DNA of 59,453 nt. Origin: Candidatus Liberimonas magnetica. Its GTDB lineage: Bacteria; Elusimicrobiota; Endomicrobiia; Endomicrobiales; JAFGIL01. The position numbers and the translations under genes were made by a program. The number at the start of each line of letters is the position of its first letter. Within the stretch, counting starts at the first letter, position 1. The stretch spans positions 1 through 59,453 of the forward strand of contig JAJAPY010000021.1 in assembly GCA_020523885.1 (NCBI GenBank), read 5' to 3'. The notes beneath the pieces are model-generated. The model did no database searches. It was not told the origin of the DNA and saw only the letters and a program-made list of their open reading frames with translations. Positions 24,855 to 32,556 of this stretch are shown here, one piece after another.

Positions 24855-24998
24855 ATGGTAGACAATAAACTTAAAATAAGTTATGACCGAGCGATAGCTT
24901 TACTTGGTAAAAAGGATTATGAAGGATTAATTTGCATAAAAATAGTTTCTGAAAATGGTGGTTGCCAATGTCTCGCACATTGTTACCCAAAAACATAG
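24855..24998 (+). CDS. Small hypothetical protein (47 aa)
   Basis: A short ORF starts ATG GTA GAC AAT and ends with a Cys-rich stretch (GGCQCLAHCYPKT). GGGAG lies about 15 bases upstream, which is too far for a confident ribosome binding site. It lies in the AT-rich patch between the GC-rich repeat and the Fic gene. No family was recognised. It may be a gene remnant. Confidence 0.35.
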   Translation: MVDNKLKISYDRAIALLGKKDYEGLICIKIVSENGGCQCLAHCYPKT

Positions 24999-25016
24999 AA
25001 TTTAATTAATAGTTAT

Positions 25017-25331
25017 TTGGAACCAAATACTCCATTAAAAGATGGAGGGGATGCCTTAATTGGGAGTGGAACAAATGCTATTGTTGTGGAATCTCATGAG
25101 ACCGGAATTGAGATTATTGCTGATATATCAACAATAATGGTAAATATTGGAGTAATAGTTGGTTTTGTTATAGCTATATTGAATGCAAGAGTAAATGATA
25201 AGAAAAGTAATAATGAAAAAATTAAAATTGTCAAAAAGTATATTAGAAAAGGTAAATATGTTGAGGAAGAGGTTATTAAAATAGAGTTTCCATTAGATAA
25301 AAAAGGAATAACTAAAACATGGAAGATATAA
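25017..25331 (+). CDS. Small hypothetical membrane protein (104 aa)
   Basis: The frame begins with TTG and has one likely membrane helix (IMVNIGVIVGFVIAILNA, about residues 40-58) followed by a lysine-rich cytoplasmic tail. No Shine-Dalgarno sequence is evident, so the start is doubtful. It lies 18 bases behind the small ORF at 24855 and may form a pair with it. No family recognised. Confidence 0.45.
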   Translation: MEPNTPLKDGGDALIGSGTNAIVVESHETGIEIIADISTIMVNIGVIVGFVIAILNARVNDKKSNNEKIKIVKKYIRKGKYVEEEVIKIEFPLDKKGITKTWKI

Positions 25332-25362
25332 TTAGAAATAAATTAAAGGAATAATTGAATTC

Positions 25363-25426
25363 CGAGAAAATAGGGGACGGAATTCCTATAATTCCGGGGA
25401 CACACACCTTAATTATTGACTAATTT
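25363..25426. repeat. REP-like segment with GGGGACACAC direct repeat (copy 1)
   Basis: GGAATTCCTATAATTCCGGGGACACAC follows AATTCCGAGAAAATAGGGGACGGAATTCC; this 'ggggac...aattcc' style is common around REP-type transposase loci. The part at 25396-25426 is repeated with few changes at 26573-26600, on the other side of the Fic gene. Confidence 0.55.
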
Positions 25427-25479
25427 GTGGAATGGAGTAAAAAAGACAAAAATTTGGATATGATGAGAGGTTAATAATA

Positions 25480-26520
25480 ATGAAAACCTTGGAAATGTTT
25501 TCAAAAGAGCCAACGCAGATTCCGATACAGGCATCGTGGTATATAGCTGATATTAGTTATATGCAGGGGATACAGGAATTATTTAAGAAACAAGCTCCTC
25601 AAAAGCTTAAGCTGTTGCGTGAACATGCTTTGATCGAAAGTGCTGTGTCGTCAAACCGTATTGAAGGTGTTGAAGTGAAGAAATCACGGATAGGTACTTT
25701 GATTTTTGGGAAACCTTCTTTGCATGACAGGAACGAAGAAGAGGTTCAGGGTTACAGGGATGCTTTAAACCTTATTCATACCAGTGTAAAGGAATTACCA
25801 TTAGCGGAAAAAACAATATTAAGCCTGCATAAGTTATGCCGCGGCGAAGTTTGGGATGCCGGGAAATATAAGGAAAAGGATGTTGATATCATTCAAAAAT
25901 ATGCAGATGGCAGGCAAAGAGTACGTTTTAGAACTGTAGCTCCACAGGAAACACCCGCTATGCTGAAACAAACAATAACTCTATGGAATAACGGTATACG
26001 TGAAAAATGGATACACCAATTTATTCTTCTTGGGGCATTAAACTTGGATTTTTTATGCATTCACCCGTTCAGAGACGGCAACGGGCGTGTTTCAAGGTTG
26101 TTGTTTTTGTTAAGCTGTTATCATTTGGGAATTGATGTTGGGCGGTATATAAGCCTTGAACGATTAATAGAGAATAATAAAGAAAGGTATTATGAAACGC
26201 TTGAGGAAAGTTCTTTTAAATGGCATGAAGGTAAACATAATCCCTGGCCTTACATTAATTTTCTAATGTACATTATAAAGTCAGCTTATAAAGAGTTTAA
26301 GGAACGGGCAGGAAATGTCAAGGAATCCAGAGGAGCTAAAACAGATATTATTTATTCCGCGATAAAACAGCGGAAAATTCCATTTACTGTTTCAGAGATT
26401 CAAAAAGAATGCCCTGGTGTAAGCATAGATATGATAAGGCATTTATTGAAACAGTTAAAAATAAATAGAAAAGTGAAATGTCTTGGACGCGGTAAATTTG
26501 CCAAATGGGAAAATGTTTAA
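25480..26520 (+). CDS. Fic family AMP transferase, class II
   Basis: Fic enzymes transfer AMP (or a related group) to a hydroxyl of a target protein. This 346-residue protein has the complete catalytic loop H195-PFRDGNGR203. The N-terminal inhibitory helix S58-NRIEG63 has the (S/T)xxxE(G/N) form, which makes it a self-inhibited class II Fic. A winged-helix region (residues about 280-346, TVSEIQKECPGVSIDMIRHLLKQL) may bind DNA. It lies between two imperfect direct repeats in an accessory-looking patch. The target is unknown. Confidence 0.9.
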   Translation: MKTLEMFSKEPTQIPIQASWYIADISYMQGIQELFKKQAPQKLKLLREHALIESAVSSNRIEGVEVKKSRIGTLIFGKPSLHDRNEEEVQGYRDALNLIHTSVKELPLAEKTILSLHKLCRGEVWDAGKYKEKDVDIIQKYADGRQRVRFRTVAPQETPAMLKQTITLWNNGIREKWIHQFILLGALNLDFLCIHPFRDGNGRVSRLLFLLSCYHLGIDVGRYISLERLIENNKERYYETLEESSFKWHEGKHNPWPYINFLMYIIKSAYKEFKERAGNVKESRGAKTDIIYSAIKQRKIPFTVSEIQKECPGVSIDMIRHLLKQLKINRKVKCLGRGKFAKWENV

Positions 26521-26572
26521 TTAGGTAATAACAATTTAATTAGGTAATTTAATAGGTAATAAGAAATCAGCT

Positions 26573-26640
26573 GGGGCACACAACATAATTATTGAGTAGG
26601 TACATAATGTATTTGTTGGACTGAGTGAAAAGATAAAAGA
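26573..26640. repeat. GGGGCACACAA direct repeat (copy 2)
   Basis: GGGGCACACAACATAATTATTGAGTA matches GGGGACACACACCTTAATTATTGACTA at 25396. The following bases (TTTGTTGGACTGAGTGAAAAGATAAAAG) also resemble those after copy 1. The radical SAM gene and the Fic gene thus share a related leader. Confidence 0.55.
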
Positions 26641-26645
26641 AAAAT

Positions 26646-29102
26646 ATGAATATTGATTTAGATAAAATTCTTCCTTTGGTGCAGAGGCCGGGGAGGTATA
26701 TTGACCATGAATATAATGCGAGCCGGAAAAAAGAGGGTGAGGTAAAGGTATGCCTTTGCTTTCCGGATCTTTATGAGTTGGGAGCGTCTAACCTGGGGCT
26801 GGAGATACTTTATAATATTATCAATAAAATGGAAGGTGCTCTTGCGGAAAGATGTTACAGCGTGGCTGAGGATCTGGAAAAGGAGCTCAAGAAGAATAAT
26901 CTGCCGTTGTTTTCGCTTGAATCAAAAACTCCTTTGGCGGAGTTCGACATCATTGGATTTACTTTGCAGTACGAACTTTGTGCTACGAATGTTTTAAATA
27001 TGCTCGAACTCTCCGGTATTCCGTTTCTTTCAAAGGATAGAGACAAAACTTATCCTCTCATCATCGGCGGCGGGCCGGTTACTGCAAACCCGGAGCCTGT
27101 GGCGGATTTTTTTGATGCGTTTGTAATAGGAGACGGGGAAGAAGCCATCCAAGACATAATTGTGAAAGTGCAAATTGCAAAATGCAAATTGCAAAATAAA
27201 AGCGAACTTCTTTTGGAACTTGCAAAAATACCTGGGGTATATGTTCCTTCTTTTTATAATGTGGAGTATAAAGAAGACGGGGGGATAAAAAGTTTTAAGC
27301 CAATTTCCGATGCGATACCTGAAAAAATAGAGAAGCGGGTTGTAAAGCTTGAAGAATCTATTTATCCCGACAAACCGATAGTCCCTTATTTGCAGACCGT
27401 TCATGACAGGCTTAATATAGAGATAGCAAGAGGGTGCACACAAAGATGCAAATTTTGCCAGGCATCTAGGTATTACTGGCCTTACAGGATACGCTCAAAA
27501 GAAAAAGTCTTAAAACTGATCGAGCAAGGGATCAGGAATACGGGCTATGAAGAAGTGTCTCTATCTTCTTTATCCTGTACCGAATACAAGGATATCAAGG
27601 AACTGCTCCTGGGGATAAATAATTTATACAAAGCCAAGAAATTAAGCATATCTCTTCCTTCTCTTCGCTGTGACCTGTTCTCCCTGGAGGTGGCAAGCAA
27701 CCTGGGGTCCGGCAAGAAACCTAACCTCACGTTCGCTCCTGAGGCGGGTTCCGACAGATTGAGAAATGTTATAGGAAAAGGGCTTTCGGAAACTAAGATA
27801 GTTGATACGCTTGTGCTTGCTTCAAACATGGGTTGGCACCTGATAAAGCTTTATTTTATGATAGGGCTGCCTACAGAAAAATACGAAGATATAGAAGCCA
27901 TCGTTGCGCTTGTTAAAAAGCTTCATCAAAAAACTGGAAAAATGAATTTTAATGTTACCATTTCTCCGTTCGTGCCAAAACCGCATACTTCTTTCCAATG
28001 GACAGGTATGGCAGATGAAGATGTCCTTAGTAACAGCCTCAAAAAACTTATGAAAGAACTGCCTGCTTCGGTAAAGCAGGCATCCATAAAAAGCTCGAAA
28101 TTAGAGGCTGTTTTTGCAAGGGGTGACAGGCGTCTTGCAAATGTTATAACAACCGCTTATAAAAAAGGATGCAAGTTTGATCAGTGGAAAGATAAGTTAA
28201 GAATAGAAATCTGGGAGGAAGCTTTTAAGGAAGAATCCATTGACCCTGACTATTATATGTCAAGGAATTTTATATTCGAAGATATTTTGCCCTGGGACCA
28301 TCTTGCTATCAGCGATAAGGAAAGCTTGTGGAAGGATTATGAGGAAAGTTTAAGTGCCGGCTCAAGCTTTCCGGTTGAAGACAGCAGCGTTAATCCCGTT
28401 AATATCCGGCCACATTCACTTAAGACAAGGCCCGATATTTTTAGTAAAAAGCCGCTCCTTCGCCTGCAACTCAGGTTTTCAAGAAAAGGAGAAGTGCGTT
28501 TCCTGTCTCATCTTGAACAGATAGAGTTTTTTAGAAGAATGCTAAGAAGGGCTGATGTCCCCCTTGTGAATACTTCCGGTTTTCATCCGCAGCCGAAGAT
28601 ATCGTTCGGGCCTGCCATATCTGTGGGCTATGAAAGCCTCAGCGAGTATCTTGAAATGGAACTTTACGAGAAGGTGGAGCAGGGCGAGTTAAAGGCAATG
28701 ATAGATAAAAATCTGACCCAAGGTTATGAATTATTGTCCATTAAAAAACTTCCTCTATTCTCATCAAGCCTGGATTCATTGACAAATGTGGCCGAATATG
28801 CAATAAATTTAAGTGTGCAAGAGGGGCGCATAAACGAACTTCTTTCAAAACCCGATCTGTGGATAGAGAAAACAAAAAAAGGGCACATTGAAAAGGTAGA
28901 TGCTAAACCTTTGATCTTAAGTTTAAAAAACGAGAACGGCATTCTGTTCTTAAGATTAAGGTTCGGGCCGAAAAAAACGGTCAAACCCGAAAAGATAGTG
29001 CAGTTATTGTCCGGCCTTAACGATGAAGAAGTGAAGCTGGTAAACATAACAAGGACAGCGTTATTCATAGAAAAAAATGATGGTTCTATCTTAGAACCAT
29101 AA
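26646..29102 (+). CDS. B12-binding-type radical SAM protein fused to a DUF2344 domain
   Basis: This 818-residue protein starts with a cobalamin-binding-like Rossmann domain (about 15-190). The radical SAM domain follows, with the [4Fe-4S] motif C264-TQRC268-KFC271 and family sequence EIARGCTQRCKFCQASRYYWPYR. The last 220 residues (RLQLRFSRKGEVRFLSHLEQIEFFRRMLRRADVPL ... HPQPKISFGPAISVGYES) are the DUF2344 partner, often fused to or next to this family. The family typically neighbours rng, as here. The substrate is unknown. A heptamer array is translated at 27165-27197 (KVQIAKCKLQN). Confidence 0.9.
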   Translation: MNIDLDKILPLVQRPGRYIDHEYNASRKKEGEVKVCLCFPDLYELGASNLGLEILYNIINKMEGALAERCYSVAEDLEKELKKNNLPLFSLESKTPLAEFDIIGFTLQYELCATNVLNMLELSGIPFLSKDRDKTYPLIIGGGPVTANPEPVADFFDAFVIGDGEEAIQDIIVKVQIAKCKLQNKSELLLELAKIPGVYVPSFYNVEYKEDGGIKSFKPISDAIPEKIEKRVVKLEESIYPDKPIVPYLQTVHDRLNIEIARGCTQRCKFCQASRYYWPYRIRSKEKVLKLIEQGIRNTGYEEVSLSSLSCTEYKDIKELLLGINNLYKAKKLSISLPSLRCDLFSLEVASNLGSGKKPNLTFAPEAGSDRLRNVIGKGLSETKIVDTLVLASNMGWHLIKLYFMIGLPTEKYEDIEAIVALVKKLHQKTGKMNFNVTISPFVPKPHTSFQWTGMADEDVLSNSLKKLMKELPASVKQASIKSSKLEAVFARGDRRLANVITTAYKKGCKFDQWKDKLRIEIWEEAFKEESIDPDYYMSRNFIFEDILPWDHLAISDKESLWKDYEESLSAGSSFPVEDSSVNPVNIRPHSLKTRPDIFSKKPLLRLQLRFSRKGEVRFLSHLEQIEFFRRMLRRADVPLVNTSGFHPQPKISFGPAISVGYESLSEYLEMELYEKVEQGELKAMIDKNLTQGYELLSIKKLPLFSSSLDSLTNVAEYAINLSVQEGRINELLSKPDLWIEKTKKGHIEKVDAKPLILSLKNENGILFLRLRFGPKKTVKPEKIVQLLSGLNDEEVKLVNITRTALFIEKNDGSILEP
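27165..27197. repeat. In-frame TGCAAAN heptamer array inside the radical SAM gene
   Basis: AAAGTGC, AAATTGC, AAAATGC, AAATTGC, AAAAT: the same units as in the rpsH-rplF and mre gaps. It is translated as KVQIAKCKLQN between the B12-like and radical SAM domains, in a loop position. Confidence 0.75.
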
Positions 29103-29144
29103 AACACGATAAAAGATAGAAGGCAAACGGTATAGAAGAATATA

Positions 29145-29248
29145 ATGAACCCAGCCCCTCCAATTATAGAGAGGTTTTCGTGGGTTCAAGAATTAAAATA
29201 TAGGCGTAACTAGCAAATAAATTTATTAAGTTTTAAGGAGGGGCTGGG
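29145..29248 (+). promoter_or_regulatory. rng leader with two mutually exclusive helices
   Basis: CCCAGCCCCTCC at 29150-29161 is a perfect 12-base complement of GGAGGGGCTGGG at 29237-29248, which contains the Shine-Dalgarno sequence and the first base of the rng GTG start. GAACCCA (29147-29153) can instead pair with TGGGTTC (29181-29187), with CCTC/GAGG inside. The two foldings cannot coexist. An ATG at 29145 opens a 22-codon reading frame ending at 29213 that runs through the first helix and could act as a leader peptide. Confidence 0.6.
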
Positions 29249-30672
29249 TGAAAAAAGAAATAATTGTAAACAGGTCGTTTGAAGAGACAAGGGTCGCTAT
29301 CTTGGAAAACGACAAACTAATTGACTTGTTTATGGAAAGAAAAGAATCTGAAAAGTTCGTTGGGAATATTTACAAGGGACGGGTCGAAGCCATACTGCCG
29401 GGGATTTCAAGCGCGTTCGTGAATATAGGTTTTGGAAAAAATGCCTACCTGAACATCCACGATGTGGTTTGCGAGAACCGGTCTGCAAGGATAGAAGATA
29501 AGATACAGAAGAAAAAAGAGATCCTGGTCCAGGTCGAAAAAGAACCGATAAGCACTAAAGGCCCAAGAATTACCATGGACGTATCACTCCCCGGGAGATA
29601 CCTCGTCTTAATGCCTTTTTCAAAAGACATAGGCATTTCAAGGAATATAGAATCAAGGGAGGAAAGGAGCAGGCTTAAAGGCATAATTAATGAGATAAAA
29701 CCTGAAAATTTCGGGCTCATTGTACGCACTGAAGCTGAGGAAGCCAGTAAGGATGAGCTTAAAAGGGAAGTAAAATACTTGACCCGGCTATGGAATTCTA
29801 TAAGTTCCAGATACAATTCCGCAAAAACACCTTCTTTGATCCATAAAGACCTGGGGCTTGTTTTTCAGACTTTAAGGGATTATCTGACCGAAGATGTGGA
29901 GATCGTACTTATAGATTCAAAAAAGGAATACGAAGAGGTGCTTGATTTCATAAAGATAATAGCTCCTGAGCTTATAGGAAAAATAAAACTTTATACGACC
30001 AAAACTCCTGTGTTTAAGGCATTTAAGATAGAGGAAGAGATAAAGAAACTGCATTCTAACAAAGTAAAGCTCCCTTCAGGCGGGTATATCATTATACAGG
30101 AAGCAGAATCACTATGTGCCATCGACGTTAATACAGGCAGTTTTACAGGCCAGCGTTCGCAGGAAGAAACCGTAACCATAACGAACGTTGAAGCCGCTAA
30201 AGAAGTGGCAAGGCAGCTGCGTTTAAGAAATATAGGAGGCATAATCGTCATTGATTTCATTGATATGAAACGCGCAAAAAACAAACAGAAGGTTTTAAGC
30301 GAGCTCACTGTTTCGGTTAAAGGAGATAAGGCGAAAATAAAAATACTTCCTATCACAAGCCTCGGGCTTGTCGAAATGACGCGTGAACGGAAACGGGAAT
30401 CTATATTTTCATTCCTTGGCGAAACATGCCCCACTTGCCACGGAGTCGGGCTTGTGCCGTCCCGTGAATCGCTTTTTATAAATATAAATACAGAACTTGA
30501 ACAATTAAAACTAGGCCATCATCACGGTAAAGTTAAATTAAAACTAAACCCGGATGTAGCGGAATATTTTACAAAAAGGCTGGAGCGGGTACATAAAGTA
30601 GGCGGGAAAGCAATTGAGATCTGTCAAAGCCCGGCTATAAGCTGGGATGATTACCAAATAATCATAGAATAG
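29248..30672 (+). CDS. rng: Ribonuclease G/E family endoribonuclease (GTG start)
   Basis: This 474-residue single-strand-specific endonuclease acts in rRNA maturation and mRNA decay. It opens KKEIIVNRSFEETRVAILEND. An S1 domain covers about residues 35-125 (GNIYKGRVEAILPGISSAFVNIG). The DNase I-like catalytic region contains AIDVNTGSFTG and IVIDFID, with its Mg-binding Asp residues. The zinc-link is TCPTCHGVGLVPS. It lacks the long C-terminal scaffold of RNase E, so it is RNase G-sized. GGAGG lies 6 bases before GTG and is inside the pairing leader described above. Confidence 0.94.
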   Translation: MKKEIIVNRSFEETRVAILENDKLIDLFMERKESEKFVGNIYKGRVEAILPGISSAFVNIGFGKNAYLNIHDVVCENRSARIEDKIQKKKEILVQVEKEPISTKGPRITMDVSLPGRYLVLMPFSKDIGISRNIESREERSRLKGIINEIKPENFGLIVRTEAEEASKDELKREVKYLTRLWNSISSRYNSAKTPSLIHKDLGLVFQTLRDYLTEDVEIVLIDSKKEYEEVLDFIKIIAPELIGKIKLYTTKTPVFKAFKIEEEIKKLHSNKVKLPSGGYIIIQEAESLCAIDVNTGSFTGQRSQEETVTITNVEAAKEVARQLRLRNIGGIIVIDFIDMKRAKNKQKVLSELTVSVKGDKAKIKILPITSLGLVEMTRERKRESIFSFLGETCPTCHGVGLVPSRESLFININTELEQLKLGHHHGKVKLKLNPDVAEYFTKRLERVHKVGGKAIEICQSPAISWDDYQIIIE

Positions 30673-30683
30673 CGGATAATTTT

Positions 30684-30745
30684 TAGTGTGTAGCGTATAG
30701 CGTTTAGGAAAGTCAAAGACTTTAACCATCCGCCATACGCTATTG
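30684..30745. repeat. Heptamer inverted repeat, AGCGTNN family, after rng
   Basis: AGTGTGT, AGCGTAT, AGCGTTT, AGG units face CCATCCG, CCATACG, CTATTG. It lies at the 3' end of rng, before the glycosyltransferase. Confidence 0.75.
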
Positions 30746-30776
30746 TTTTACCCCGCCGGATTCATTAAAATAATTT

Positions 30777-32411
30777 ATGAAAAACAATATTATAGTACTA
30801 CTTTTATGGACAATATTTTATTTCTCGGCCAGTATAGTAAATCTCAATTATATCGATACTAATTCGGATGAATTATGGCCGGGAATTTCCGCAACAAAAA
30901 TGATAGAAGGCTGTGATACAAACTATTGCGGAGATGAAATTCATCTGTTTGGAAAAAAGCTTCCATTAAATATGCAGGAACCATATTTATTTGCATTGCC
31001 TAATTATATGTATGTCCCTGTATTTCTTTTGTTTGGAATAAATATTTGGTCGCTAAGAATACTCCCGATAGTTCTGTCATATTTAACTATATTAATGGTC
31101 TACTATATTATCAAATATTATTTTAACGAGAAAACAGCTCTGATAACGGCGTTGCTTCTGGGGACAGATTTTAGATTTATACATTTCGGAAGAATCGGTT
31201 CATTTTTATTTGAACCATATGTTAGTTTCTTTTTTTATTTGGCGATTGTTTTATATATTTACAATCTAAAGAATAAAGAAAAATTATATCTATATTTAGC
31301 ATCTTTTGCTTTAGGGCTTGGATTAAGTGTAAAAATATCGGTAATAGCGCGTTATTCGGGGATCATAGGTGCAAATATAATACTGTTTCCCAAAAGCGTA
31401 CTTGCTCTAAGAAAAAAATATAGTATTAGACAATGGGTTTTATTAATTTCATGTTTTGCCTTGGGAGCTTCTTTATTCATAAGTTATAATATACTGGAGA
31501 AAGGAGATTCGTTTAAGCTCATAAGCTTTATTTATAATGGCAAGACCACGAGTCTTGGTACAAATAATAGCAATGTCCTGCAAAATATGAAAACAAGGAT
31601 CCATCAATACAATAATATTATAGGTGGTTTTGATAAAGAATGGGGGATACCAGAAAGTGATAAATATAATTGCAAGCCAGTCGTCTTATCGTTTTATTTC
31701 GCCTTATTTGTTAATCTTATTATCTATATATTTAAAAAGGTAAAAAGGCTGGAATTTAAAAGAATATTATTCGTTTATATTTATTTTATAATCGTATTTA
31801 TTGCCTCACTATTTTCACCTACTACTTTTCGAAGCTACCATTTAATTATAATGTATCCGTTTGCTCATTTTGTAATTGCTGTTTTAATAAACAATGTGAG
31901 CAATATATTCGAAGGGTATGGTAAAATGAACATAGCAAAAATAGCAAGTAAAATACTGGCATGTTCGTTAATAATCATGTTGCTTGCAACAAATACCAGG
32001 GCTGTATATATGTATTATTCGGACTTTAAATCAGGAAGGGAATATTTTGGAAATACATATTTTTATATGGAAGAGCTATCGGAGTATTTAAAGAATCACG
32101 ATCTCAAACCTTTATGCTGCTTTGGTTCTGAGTTAATATTTAAAACCATTTATTTTAGTAAAGGCAGGGTGAACAATATGGAGATGGTTGGATGGAATGA
32201 TACCATTGATGAAGATAAGCTTAATAATTTATTAAAAAGTTATAAAAAAATATATTTATTAAAACCGGAATCTTATGTGTCGTACAACGCCCTTAGTTAT
32301 GACTTGCTAATGAATTACGTTATGAAAACAAGAAGAAAAACTACGATAGTTAAAGAGATTAAAAATTCGAAAAATATTCTGTTATATACAATTTATGAAA
32401 TTAGCGAATAA
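30777..32411 (+). CDS. GT39/ArnT-like membrane glycosyltransferase
   Basis: This 544-residue integral membrane protein has about 11 hydrophobic helices. After the first helix comes NYIDTNSDELWPGISATKMIEG, with the acidic pair in the first large loop expected of the dolichyl-phosphate-mannose/ArnT fold. A soluble domain of about 130 residues ends the protein. Such enzymes move a sugar from a polyprenyl-phosphate donor to a lipid or protein acceptor outside the membrane. Codon use is far more AT-rich than in neighbours, suggesting a different origin. The substrate cannot be told. Confidence 0.75.
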   Translation: MKNNIIVLLLWTIFYFSASIVNLNYIDTNSDELWPGISATKMIEGCDTNYCGDEIHLFGKKLPLNMQEPYLFALPNYMYVPVFLLFGINIWSLRILPIVLSYLTILMVYYIIKYYFNEKTALITALLLGTDFRFIHFGRIGSFLFEPYVSFFFYLAIVLYIYNLKNKEKLYLYLASFALGLGLSVKISVIARYSGIIGANIILFPKSVLALRKKYSIRQWVLLISCFALGASLFISYNILEKGDSFKLISFIYNGKTTSLGTNNSNVLQNMKTRIHQYNNIIGGFDKEWGIPESDKYNCKPVVLSFYFALFVNLIIYIFKKVKRLEFKRILFVYIYFIIVFIASLFSPTTFRSYHLIIMYPFAHFVIAVLINNVSNIFEGYGKMNIAKIASKILACSLIIMLLATNTRAVYMYYSDFKSGREYFGNTYFYMEELSEYLKNHDLKPLCCFGSELIFKTIYFSKGRVNNMEMVGWNDTIDEDKLNNLLKSYKKIYLLKPESYVSYNALSYDLLMNYVMKTRRKTTIVKEIKNSKNILLYTIYEISE

Positions 32412-32556
32412 TTATTGAATAGCGTCTAAATATTAGCGTTTAGCGGATAGTAAAGTCAAAACAAAAGATAAAAGTCAAAATAAAAAAGACAGTTGAGAAA
32501 TAACTGTCTTTTTATTATTTCCTATGCGCTAAATGCTGTCCGCTCTACGCCATTTT
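32412..32556. repeat. AGCGTNN heptamer inverted repeat with nested terminator, overlapping aspC end
   Basis: TAGCGTC, TAAATAT, TAGCGTT, TAGCGGA face CTATGCG, CTAAATG, CTGTCCG, CTCTACG. The right arm (32520-32552) encodes, on the minus strand, the last residues of the aminotransferase (WRRADSI). Confidence 0.75.
32481..32515. terminator. Bidirectional rho-independent terminator
   Basis: AGACAGTT (32487-32494) pairs with AACTGTCT (32502-32509), with an A-run on the left and a T-run on the right. It can stop transcription of both convergent genes, the glycosyltransferase (+) and the aminotransferase (-). Confidence 0.85.

Noticed and set aside
24855-25331. Toxin-antitoxin pair
   Set aside because: Two small adjacent ORFs, but no recognisable toxin or antitoxin motifs and poor translation signals.
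26040-26110. Fic gene as an inactive remnant
   Set aside because: The catalytic HPFRDGNGR loop and the inhibitory helix are both complete, and the frame is intact.
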